Assembly (NCBI RefSeq): GCF_036417845.1
Contig: NC_089994.1
Location: 15,766,001 to 15,830,000, forward strand
Reading direction: 5' to 3'
DNA: 64,000 bases
Source: Apteryx mantelli
Lineage: Eukaryota > Chordata > Aves > Apterygiformes > Apterygidae
A program made the translations under genes and the position numbers. Within the stretch, counting starts at the first letter, position 1. The number at the start of each line of letters is the position of its first letter. The notes under the pieces were generated by a model. It had not been told where the DNA came from, ran no database searches, and saw only the letters and a program-made list of their open reading frames with translations. Below are positions 42,401 through 55,600 of this stretch, piece after piece.

Positions 42401-45400
42401 TGTAAAGCCTAAGTGCAATTCATAATGAGAAAAACACACTGTGCACACATCACGAAAATAAATATTCAAGACTTAGGAAATGACATACTATAGATAACAT
42501 GCTGTTCTTTCTCGTCAGTTAAAATACTATATATGCATGTATCAATACTCCTCCACACACAGAAATAGAGGCTAAACTGTGTATAAATGAAAAAAAACAA
42601 AGTCTCTATCTTCCTATACTGCTACAGGCTCATAATACCATATATGGTATTTATGTTATCCTTGACACACTGATCGTTTCACCTGCTTCTGTCTTCACAG
42701 TATCGAAAAATGGCTTCTTTAGTAAGGAGTCTGTTTGTTCGTCTCATTTCTGCTAGCACCGCTGTCATCCAGTTCTCCACTCTGCCTTCTGCAGCCACAG
42801 CCTGTCGGAACTCCATCACCTCCCCTTCAGCTGAAATCATGGCTGTTGCAATTTTCTCACCACTATCACCATCCCGAAACCTCAGGGAAGCTATGTTGTC
42901 ATACATCTGAAATACATCAACAAAGAAACTCACTGGCATTTGAGAAACCAAGCTTCTAAGATTTAAGGGTAGCTAACCCCCACTGAATGTTGAAAGGAAA
43001 TTTCCATGGACTCTAAAGAGAAATGGGTCCAACTCTAAGTAATCAAATACAAATGCTGATGAATGCTCATAAACCAAATGCAGAATAAGCAAGCAGATAA
43101 TCTGGCCCAAATTACATTTATTTTTTTCAGAAAATAAAGATCTATCAAGAGCTACAGGAAGGTTATTTCATAATTGATCATTCCAGGGCATCTTGAACCT
43201 TCCTCTGCTATAACTGATACTGGCCAGTGTAAGAGGTGGGATAGACCATGGACTGGATTTGATTTGGTTATTCAGAAGTTTCTCCAAGATGCCAACAGGA
43301 CGTTCTTTACATGCAAGAAATATTAGCACCCTTAGCAGCATGTACAGTACTGTCTGTTAAACTGTAAAAACACCTAAAAGCACAGGGCACTGTGGAAAGC
43401 TGGACACTGTACCTTTATCATGTGTTCCTGGACACAGAGTGGGTCACTGCTACCAAGGATACTAAGCAACTCCTCATCAGATATAAAGAAAAATCTTGGG
43501 AAGGCATTTCGCTTTGAATCCAAATAATCATTCAAGCTTTTCTGACATTTTTCTAGCTCATCATTTATATGATGGAGGTCTGACAGTCGATTTGGGGCTT
43601 CACAGCATTTTTTTATCATTGGTTCTTTTACAGTTTCATCCATTATCTACATGGGGAGAAAAGAAAGTTTAGAAAATACTGAAGAGCAATGGATTATACC
43701 TAATTATATTTAGCAACATAAGTTCTTACAGAAGTGAATTTGAGGTAGTTTAAATATGGTTTCCTATTGTTGCAGTGCTATAGGAACATATGGAGATGGT
43801 ATGTTCTCAAAGCTGAGAGCATGAATAGGAGATACTGCCATAAGCACAAGTGTAAACGAGACAAGTCTATATCCCAAGATAAGCAAACGTAAGCACATAC
43901 TTGATTTTGCTCCAGTATACAGCGATATCCAAGTGAAAAGCACACAGAGCATTTCAGAATCACGGTATTATTTCAATTTTGCAGAGGGGAAAAAGAAAAG
44001 TAAGCCATATTCATATTGTGAGCATGTGTTCAGTATAGGAACAATGGTACTATACCAGCAAAGCCTTTTTAGCACAGACACAGCTCCTCAACCTACAGAA
44101 ACACATCTAAGCTTCGTAATATCATGGTAAAAAGGTATATCTAATGAAAGGAAAAGGGGATTCTGCCTGCCCAGTACTGCCAGCTAAGGATCACAACTCT
44201 GCCCAGCTTAGCTAAGTTAGGAGAAGTTTTCGTGTATGGCAGAAGTGAAGTATAACAACACAGTTCCTGGGTTCCTCATCTCCTATTCAATTCATTATAA
44301 CGCACCATCATCAGTGGTGTTATAAATAACATTTCTGAGTAGAAGACTACAGATAACTATGGAATTGAAAGCAAAATACACTAAATCATTATTCTGATCA
44401 TAAATCAAGTCAGTTACTTGCCTTTTTAAATAACACATCTATGCTGTCAAATTTTTTGGCTTCCTCTGGAAGTTGTGATCTTATATCTCCACCAATAAAG
44501 ATGCTCTCCAGATACATCCATTTTCTCTGAACCACCATCCAGATCTAAGAAAGTCAAATGTTACCATTAAAGAAAAAACACAATGGAAAGCCCTGATTAT
44601 AAATAATAAACATTAATTATTTAGTCCAGCACTTTCCTCCCTACCTCAATTACTTCACCAATCAACGACAGAGTTTTTTCCCAGCGGTGAACAGTCAACA
44701 GGAAAGGGCCCACAAATCGACTGCCTGAAATACTCTGAAGATTGACAGTGTTGTCATCAAGAATCTGTACAATTTCATCCACAGATCCCAGAATAAAGCC
44801 TCGTTCCTGAGTGCCTTTGAAGTATTTTTGTACAGTGAATTTCATGTGTTCCCATGTTTCTACTATTTCCTTTACACCCTGCACATGAACATGAAAAGGT
44901 GAGTGCTTCAGTCTTCAAAAGGCAGAGAACTATAATCCTAGCATAAAAATAAAATTAGTTAGTTCAGCATAATTTTTGCACATATTTTCTAACTCTGGTT
45001 TATAAATAAGTGCCTATGCCAAGACAACATGATAAAAACAGAATAAATTCTTCTTCGGATCCTTTTTTGTAGGCCAAACTCATTTATTGTAATGACAGAA
45101 ATCCAATATATTGCTGCCAAAGCCAAGATAGCTAGATACTGTGCCATGTTGTAGCTTATTAACCAAGCTATTGATCTAGTTAGCATCAGTTACATCACAG
45201 CAGGTCCCTGAAGATGCCAGAATTTATTATCATGCCAATAAATACCTCACATAAAGACACAGACTGTTATCATCTATGTCTTTTTAGTTTTATAATGGCT
45301 TTTAAAATTACCTTCTCAATGCTAAGCTCCTTAACAGCAGTTCCAACTATCTCACTGATAACATCTGAATGTCTGTGAAGCTCCATAGCAAACATATTCT

Positions 45401-46624
45401 CCAAAGTGAATGTTTCTGTTGTCATTTCAAAACTTGTTCCTGTTCTCTCCATAAGCTCTTGCCAATGCCTGTGTGTTAAACGGACATATCAAAAACTGTA
45501 CCAGGCACTAGGACACAGTAAAGGTGAAAACAGCTGTAATTTAATACATAATAATGGAACCATATTTTTATATTCTACTATTTAATAAGAATTAATACTT
45601 TGAATACACCAGGTATCCTAGCCATCCTAGTCTCCTTACATGCTATCACAGAAGTTTATTAAACAGAAGGTAAAGCATGATCCCAGTACCTGAAATCAAA
45701 AGTTCTAACATAACAGACAAAATCTCCTTGTATACAGAATAATGGATTTAAATAAATCAAATCAAACCTTTCTCTTAAAGCTTCACTTTTTAAATCAAGC
45801 AACAAAGGAATGGAGTCTTGAAATGCCTTCATTTTTGCTTCCAAGTGAAAGGCCACTGGCATACTGCGGACTTGTTTGGGCAGCTTTCGAAGAGTTTTAA
45901 GAAATCCTTCAATTCCTTCCTGAAGAAACTGGACATTGAGGTTTATCCAGAGTGTCTGAGACCATTCCTCTTTAGCTGCCTGGGAGCAAAGCCATCAGGA
46001 GAAAAAAAACCACATTCCCTTTTAGTTCTGACAAAAGAAATATATTTTTTTCCCCACTACAAAGGATCTAGAGACCACAGTCAGGATGTGGATGCAACTG
46101 CATTAACATTTTACAAACAGAGGAAGAGACAGGTACATGTCCAAGAGAGATTCATAGCCAAATGCAACCAGTTGTATAAGAAATAATCAAAAGGAAACAT
46201 GGAGAACAGAAAGCACATCCATAATATACATTACAGGGGAACAGTCTGGCTCTTAAAGTTAGGGTATCTTAATTTTGAAAAAATAAAATCTACTAAATAG
46301 CTCTTTAAGATCATTTAAGGCCTGAGATACCCGTTGTCACCCGTACACGTAGTCCCACTGAAATCATCAGAACTTCTTGTGCAGTAAGACGCCACCCAAA
46401 ATAATCAGGATCTGTTCCTACCTGATAAAAGTATGTGCTTGGCCCACTATTTCAGTAGTTTTACTCCTGTACTATTGTCACTAAATATATATCATGGTGA
46501 TAGTCAGTTAAAGGTCACAGCTTATTTCATGCAAAGGCTTAGGAGCAGAGTTGATAGCAGTAAGAGGACAACACAGTCTCTGTCCTCTCTCTCCCCCCTC
46601 TTTTCTGTGTGTATGTGCATGCAC

Positions 46625-46666
<42 letters not shown>

Positions 46667-49600
46667 ATACACAATGCAATACTTACTTTTTGTAATTTAT
46701 AAATTTCATAGATCTGCTTTAGACCTTCCATATCATTTTGTGCTTTCATTAACTCAGGGTACAATGTGATTGGCAGGTCAAAAAGTTTCTCAGCATTGCC
46801 CAATTCCTGATAACTTTTTTCCAGTTTTTCCGCTTCTTTTTCAAAAATGTCCATGAGTTCCAATCCTAGGAAAGGAGAGAAAATTTTCTAGATGAACACT
46901 CCTATGGATCATGAGGGACAAATAAGACAGAACTTGTATATAGTCTGTAGAAGTTATAGTACTAAAAATGTCATATTCCTGGTTGATCAGTTTGTATTTT
47001 AATAAGGAAATCACAATTTTCTCATTTAACGTAAAATTTGAAGAATTGTCCAAAGGATCGCTTCACCTACATTAATCCACTTACCTTTATCAAGATCTTC
47101 CCCAACAGCGCCAGGCCCCTCTGTTGTGAATTTATGGAAGAAATCTGCTATCTCTTTACTGTAGTCCCCAACTTGTTGTCGTGTAATCTAAAGAGAACAA
47201 TGTTTAAATTGTTTGCCTTTCCATTTCTAATTTTTTTCAGTATTACAAATATTACCTCTGTAAATGTCCTCTAATTTTTTCAGTATTACAAATATTACCT
47301 TTGTAAATGTCCTTTTTATGCTTCCAAGGCTGTGATCAACTTCTGATGCCTCAAATAAGAGAGTCTCCCACTTTTCCCTAATCTTGTCAGCCATCTCTTG
47401 CTCTTCTTTAGCTACCTAAAACAAAACAAATAACATCTCACACAAGCAATAATGAGTCATAAGAAAGTGAAGAAGGCATGGTCACATTATTAGATTTGCA
47501 AAATGTAAAACAGCATTCAAGCGACCTGAATCAGATTTAAATAAATGCAGTATGTCCTTTTAAAAAGGACATATTGCTCTGAGCAGGGAGGTTGGACTAG
47601 AGGATTTCCAGAGCTCCCTTCAAACCTCAATGAAAAAGGGAAATATTTATTCATTCCCATGTAAGGCATTTGTGCCTCTAACCCAAATTCCAAATGTTTT
47701 ATGAGACAAGACATAACATTCACTCACTGGAATACTGTACATTGCAAGAGTTCGGTATCTCTCCTGGATGTCCAAATATTTCAGTTCCATCTTGAAGGAC
47801 ATGTCTTTGATCTCTGCAATTGTACCAAGGACAAATTTGAGATCTTCCAGGGAATCAGGAGGTGTCTTAAGATTCTGTGATAACCTCTGTAAAAAGCAAA
47901 AATAATTTCTAGAAGCAACACTGACAGAACAATTCAGCAGAATTATTAGTCAAACATGAAGATTCATTTTCACTTTTAGTCAATGTGATAAAGATAACAT
48001 CAAAAAAATCAGTAAAAAGTAAACACCACTACAGTAAGGATGTTTTTGCTACAACAAAATAGAAGTTGTAAGCAGTAGTTTAAACAGAACTTCAGAATTA
48101 CCAGTATGAACCTTTCACCACCACAGGAGAGAAGTCCTGTTTTTTCATGTCACTATTCTCTCCTGTTTCCCAGCTACAGAGAGTGCCAGCTCATTTCCTT
48201 GATGCATGGCATACCAGAGTACACTAGCTAGTTTCAATCAATTGGGAGAGTGGTTCAAATGATCAGCCGCTACTCGGTGCTAGCTGTATCAGACAACAAG
48301 AACTGAAAGCATCTACCTCAATCTCCTCCTGAAGACTGAAGAGTTCCTCTCTTGCAGACTCATTAAGCAACTTTCCAAGTGAAAGCACCCAGCCTCTAGC
48401 ATTTTCCTGCACGGTGTAGGCTAAAGGTCCCAGCTGAAGCCTGATAAACCGCTCGTCTTTAACCAATGGCTGTTGAGTCACTTCTTGAGCTACCTTCGTA
48501 TAGAACTGCAACTTTTCATCAAAGGTGACACAAGCAGGCTTTTTTGCAGCAAACTTCTCCATGACTATGTCTTTGTCTAATTTCCACAGCAGACGATACC
48601 TCTTCCATCGGTTCAAATAATTGCTGAGATAAGCCAGGAGTTTGTGGACATTCTGAGTGATGAGAACAGCCTGCTCAATTACCAGAGGGTTCTGGGAGAT
48701 GTCATTGTAAAAACTCAAGGTGATAACTTCATCCTCCTCAACCCGCTGAGGAGGGCATTCAATACATGTGCCGTGCATCCATCGCACAAAATGCTAGAGA
48801 TTTCAAGACAGGGTTGGAAAATAATTACTTTGTAAAGAAAATGATATCCATCAAATTGGTTACCATTATTTAAGAGACTAAGAAGGAAATGGTGTGAGTG
48901 ATTTCTCAAATCTATTGTTTTTCTGACAGCAAAAAAAGAAGTTGTACTTTCCCATACACTTGAAATGAGAGTTAAATTTAATCCTAACAAAACCTTTCCA
49001 TGCATTATTCAGTCTGCTTTTAAAATCACCTCTAAGGGACAATATAGCACGGTACAGAGAATCAAGTACTAGATTAAACAGGCTGATTGCTGCAGTGGAG
49101 CAGAACAGCAAATCTGAGAGTAGAAAGCAAACCTGACCTAACTTTTTTCATTTCAGGTGACATCTGGAATCATTTCTCCATCAGTACAGGCCAGCATTGC
49201 TGCCACAACTTTTGGCTTCTTTTCTGGAAAGAAGTTGATTGTAACCATACTCATTCAGGGAACTATTGCTACATCTTTGCCAACAAGCTAGGTAATTCCT
49301 TCAGCTGCAAACCTGCTGTCCTAGTTGAATACAGCAGCTACGCTCCCCTCCTAACTTTTTCCAAACTGTTGTTCTGCTGCTTTTGAGGAGAGCTGTAATG
49401 TAGAGAAAACTATGACATTTCTTGTCCCATCAGCTTATTCACCCATAAGAAAGCAATCTCTGTAGTGCCAGCTGAAAGGTACTTCCTTTTGATGTATGCT
49501 GATTTATAGAACCAAATCACGTCCTTACACAGGCAAAACTGCTGAAGAATGACAGGCTGTTTTGCCTGAACAAAAACTGTATGAAGATTTAGGCTAATTT

Positions 49601-52600
49601 TTTTTCTTGTCTCATTATTTTGTAAAATTAGAACAGTTTGTTAAATTAGGAAAATGTACTGAATATTTTGATTTCAAGATAAGACAAAATAAATCTTCCT
49701 TTTGTCATTTACACTTGCCCAAATACAAAGCAAAATTAACTCATTATGACAACAGAGAAACTCTAGCAAAAAGTAAACCTTAATCAAAAATCACCTTAGT
49801 GACTTCAACACAGTCTCGGATACATTGTACAGTCATTTTGTCAATCTCACTGGCATTAGGTTGCAAGATTATCTCAGGAGCAGACAAAATAGTTTCTGTT
49901 TGGAACAGTGGCACATTTGCAACAATGGAGGCATTAAAAGCTTGCAAATTCCTGGGAGAGAAAAACAAATCATATCAAAGTTATAATCAGGTACTGCCAA
50001 CCATGGAAACGCCCAGCAGAGACTGCAATTATCAGCTATGCACTTAGATATGTAAGCAGATCCATCTGAAGTCAGTTAATACCAACTTCAGCTGGAAACC
50101 CAGATGTGTATCTGAGAGCAGAATTATCCCACTAAGACTGATTTAATGCAAAAGCTTCACTGGCCAGAAGAAACCATTAGAAGGAACAGAAGAGGATACC
50201 CTGGTGCAAAAAGACCTTGAGACTACGGTTGGCTCCAAGGCAAGACTCCAGCACAGAAAGCACACTAATGTCAGCTGAACGTGGACCAGATTACAAATAC
50301 ATGGATCATGTGCAGAAGGTATGTCTAGGAAGCTTCTATACCCCTGAAATACTCTATTGGAGATACTGTAAAAAGTCTTTATAATATCCTGCCACGGGAA
50401 TCTCCTTGGCCCCAGCTGCTACTGAACAGGTAAAGTATAACCTAGCAAACCTTTGTCCTTGTATTGACATTCCCTGCATTACAACGACGCATATGGCACT
50501 CAGACGCCAAGTTCTCAAGATTGTCTTTTTTGGTAAAACAATGCCTTGATTTTAAAAACAAAGCTGGCATATGCAAACTACACACACCACAGAAAAGGTA
50601 TCCTATTCCTCTCTTCTGCCAACAACTTGCCAATATCCATTTTCTCAGAATTAGGGTTTCTCCTCTAGCCTTGCAATCAGTTCTCCAGTCTTTGCATACA
50701 AAGCCAATACAAATATAGATCTGTCTCAAGCTCCAGATCATTGAGGTGTTCAAACAGAGTATCAGTATATATGAATTTAGACCAACAGATCTGGAAAAAC
50801 AAGATGATGAAAGACAGGACATTCATTAAAGCAAACAACAGACTTACTTCAGAATTAACTGTGTCAACACCTGATAAATCCTATTTTCCCAGTATGCATA
50901 ATAGGAAAATAATTTGGGAGATTTGCCACTGTTTGTATTGGCAACCAACCCTTCCATTTTTATTAGCAATGGTCCAATAGCAACATATTTTCTGACCATG
51001 TGTTCCACATCTTTTGCTCTTTCACACTTAACATGCTCAAAAAATTCTTTCACTTCTGCAAAAGAGAAAAAATAGCATTAACTGCAAAAGATCTAACAGA
51101 TTTGAAAAATGGAATAATTAGCTGGACTTTATTTGTGAACATGAAATTGATCTTTCATAAAAAAATCTGCATTTATTAATGCTTGATTTATTAATATTTC
51201 AGCCCTCTGATTTTATATGGAATCAATTATTCAATAGCAACCAATACCTGTGAAAGTAACCTCTTTAAAGCTTGCAAAGCTTTGTAAGGTACATCCACCT
51301 CTGCGTTTCCCTCATTGATACTGTCAGCTTTAGGGTACTGAAGCTCTGCTTGCTGCTTCACGTGTTACACAGTGCAATACTACTGTAACTTGCTTTGGAA
51401 ACTGTTATAGGGGTTGATCTTAGCAACTAGAATTGCAAAGTAGCAGGCAAAGAGCAAAATAAAACATCATAGAGCTTGGAACAGAAAATATAAAATATAA
51501 AGACTTACTAGGAAGTTCATCACCATTTTTTGAAGGTGGAAACTTAAAGAGATTTGTTGATTCTATTAACATAAGTTTGTTATTTATGTCTTCAGAATTC
51601 TTATGAATCTGATGGATAAGTGATTCAAACTTCCCGATGGCCTGTGTACAGCGGACGATGAAGTCACTAATACCTTCAAATAAATCACAAACATTTGTTA
51701 TCTTTCGCTTATCAAATTTTTCACCAACACATCAAAACTGCCACAACCAAATGTGTTAAATCTCTGAGACTGAATTGATACTCTGCAGAAAGATGGATTA
51801 GATCATTTCTCACAGGAGAGAGTCCTTCCAGCTCTGTTATTTAACGTTCTATATCCATTTTCGCACTGTCCTTTAAATATAACAAAAACATAAGAAACAC
51901 CCTCCTGGATCAGACCCTATCTAACCCAGTATTTTGTCTCTGATGGTGACAATACGGTATATTACTTAGGGATACACTGCTCTCATGTGACGCAAAAAAT
52001 AAAACGAAGAATTAAAGAGGATTTTTTAAAGTGAAAATCAGTATCTAGGGCCATTTTAAAATAGCATCTGTTACCTAAGGAGTTCCAGTTGAGTCTCCTG
52101 TGTCCTGATTTGAATACTCTCCAGAGCTCTTGAATGTGGTCATCAAGAAGCTTGGTTTCCGCTTCATTTAACGTTCCCATTAAACTGTGATAGTGATCCA
52201 GCATGTTTTTCAGTCCATCTATGTACCTAATGAGTGTGAAAAGCATGTCAGAAAACATAAAAAACAAGATTGTCTGGAAATAAAGGTCTGAACACAGATC
52301 AAAATGCAGACCACTCATCATCCTATTCAGACTTCTATATAAAACAAAATATGAACAAATTAAGCACTGAATATTTATTGATTATAAATCCAGTTCATTT
52401 CCCTTTGAAAACAAATGAAAGATTCCATATGGCTCCAACAGTAACTAGACCAACTCCTCCAAACCCAATCCAGAAAAAGTATTTAAGACAGCCTCCATTT
52501 GAAGCACATATGTGAACCCAATGAGTGATCTTCAAAATCCAGCTGGGACTGTTATCTGCATATGCATGTGCCTAAATGCCTGTGACAATTTGGGCCAAAG

Positions 52601-55600
52601 TGACTGTCCACAGCTGCACAAGAAGAACATGACCTTGAATGTGACCTGAAATCTGAATGGCACTAACAATTCTTTGCAAAACAAACTTCTTTCTTTCCTT
52701 GTTTTTCTTGCAAGTTTTGATAGATGTTTATTTGTATAACATAAGTCACAGAGAGTGAAAGATGCAGACAGCGCCAGAGAAAAGATTACTAATGTAAAGT
52801 GGCCATTAGTAATTTTACTCATGAAAAATAAATCATTAAGAGATCTTGTATTTCCAAAATTTGATGACTCAGGGCCCATTATGTTTTGGAGTCAAATAAC
52901 TTGAAACACTGCCATAAACCTGAATGGGAGGAGGTATTTGGTTATAGCCTTACCTGAGATATTTGTCTTCTTGTAATGCTACATTTCTTGCCATTTCTGG
53001 GACTGGAAACCCCATTTGTTCCATGTACTTTGTTTCACTGATAATCTCTTGGAGTCTGGGAGAAAAATTCACACTGAAATGGACAGTTTTCTCTGTGGTG
53101 ACAGGCTCGTCTGTTACAGAGCTCTACAATACAAGAAAGGAAGAGAAGCAGAAAGGAGGGGAACACCAAATTGTTACAAAGCAAGGGAAAAGTTAACTCT
53201 CAGGGATATTTGATAAGGCAGCTGGCAAAAGTCGGACAGAATGGCTGACATTCACAGCTTGTCGAAATGTCTTTAAAATTAAGATCGCGAACTCAGCATT
53301 CTAATTTCAGAAATTAAACACAACTACCTCTTCAGTGAAAGCTGACTACAAGAAACTAACCAAACCACCGTTGTTTACATACTGCTGCAACCAATTATAA
53401 CAGAAAGCCCAGAGGAAGTTCACAGTCAAGCAAATGATTAATTAGAATGGGGTTCTGCAGGATCTCTACTGGGAACCTAGCTCTACCTAACTTCAGTCCC
53501 AAATTTTGTTGTAACGTCCCAAAGACATTGCAGCAAATACTAAGGATTAATAGGAATTACAGCACACAGAAACACACAGAGAAACAACATTCATCCATCT
53601 GCCAGGTCATTCAGCAACTGCAACAAATGTCCTATGAAGGACCGCAAACAATTCTGAGTTCAGAACTACCGAAATCTTCCTTCCAAAAACTGTGTCCCTC
53701 CTTAAAATACCACTCTTAGAAAAATCTCACTGACCATCAAATTCATTTCAGTTCTTTCCCACAGAGAAGTCTGGTGTTTTATCTTCCTGTCTCTCACCTG
53801 CTCAGAAGCCTCTGGGTTAGTACGTGTTATAGTCCCAGCAGAAACAACTTTAGTCAGCAGAGTTTTTTTCAATAATTGTGGGAGTATATGTTCTGTCCCA
53901 TCTCTCCATTGATCATATTTCTGATCTTCATACTCTTTCATCTTCTTGGCCACTTGAAGATATATTTGTTTTACCTACAAAGGAAAATTCAGTAAAATTC
54001 ATTTTAAAGATCAAGAGAAATAAGAATTTCACTATCCTGTCTTAACATGGTTTCTAATTTTTATCAGATGAGAGAGCAAGTAAAGCCTTGTAATTAATGC
54101 AGGTGATGGAGAATTTAGGCTCTTGTGTTCTATTACTGATTCTGCCACTGCCTATCCACGAGTCAACGGGAAGGTCCCAGTCAGCCTCCCATTTATAACG
54201 TATCACAATGCACAAAGACATTCTTGGAACTTCAGCTCACATTAGAGCACTTTCACATCCTCAGAATAAAGGTATGAGAAGAGTATTTCTTCCATTAAAC
54301 AGCAATAGAACCAACATACTTCCTTTCCACGTTCACTAGCAAGCAACTCCTCTACTTCTTGAAATCGAATAATTGTGTGTTTGATCCGATAGAAAAGGGA
54401 TCGGGACCAGTATATTGCTCCAGCCACTGGAGGATGATTCTTGCACAGAGGAGGATTTTTGAGGTTCTGAATAAAGATCTGCTTAACATTTCCAACCTAG
54501 AAAAGAATAAAATATTGCAAAGAATCACTTCACTTGCTTCTCCATGATCAGTATCTAACCAGGTATAAAGCAAATCTCTGAAGCTAATTCCAGCAGCAGG
54601 ATAAAAACAATTAGTTTCTTTTTTCATGCATCTTTTGTCTTAATTGCATTACATTGAATGTTTTCCTTTCTGTGTTTTGGGGAATTGCTGTTGTGCATGT
54701 TTTCAGTGAGAAGACATTTTATTGGTAAACTCAATGTTCTTTGAAATACCAAGAAAAATGCTGTGATATCAAAAGCTTTCCAACATACAGGCAAGTCAGA
54801 AATTATTTCTGCCTTCACTGTTGATCTCTGAGGCCTTTTGGTAGTACCATGAACTTGTCCAGCACAAGAAAGGTCTAGGGTATGAAAGATGAACCCTTCT
54901 CAGGAAGGAGCACTGTCACCCACAAGTTAAAGCCACGAGCTTCACTATATTCAAACATGCACAAAAAGCATGCAAACATCCTTTGGCTCTACACATATAC
55001 AGAGATATACACACATGCATTTCAGCAAATTAACCATGTCACTCCTCTTGCAAGCTGAGAAAAAGTGAGAACAATTGTTACGCTTATCTTTAAAAACTTG
55101 TGAGTCCTTCAGATGGTGAATGACACTATACACGTGTTCAGATAGATAAACAGATTTATGATTTTCACTAGGTAAAGAGCTTTGTGTATTCCTTAAGAAA
55201 TCCTTAAATGAAATACCTCTTTACAATATTGGTCCAAAATATCATTGAACTTCATCATCATCTGCTTATTAATGGCTTCACGAGAGCGGATGTGTTTAAA
55301 GTTTAACAGCATGTCAAATGCAGCTTCTGCTGACCGAAGGGTCTTAAAAGATTCGTCAACAAAGTTTTTGGCCTCTTTTTCAATAACCTAAATAAAGACA
55401 AAGGAAGAAGGCCAAGAAATCCTATCACTTAGAGGTTTATCTTGCAAAACCAAGAAGGGAAAACAAAATGAAAATACCTTTTTATAATAGTGGTCAAGCA
55501 TATTTTTACTAGTCTTTGTAATATAAATTATTAACAAACTGATGGCTTTACAGTAAGTCACAGGAAATGAGTGCTAACCCAGTGTCTACAGGGCAGGAAC

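Noticed and set aside
50442..50822. 126-codon open frame on - in the exon 19/20 intron
   Set aside because: Exons 19 and 20 join in phase without it and it resembles no dynein sequence.
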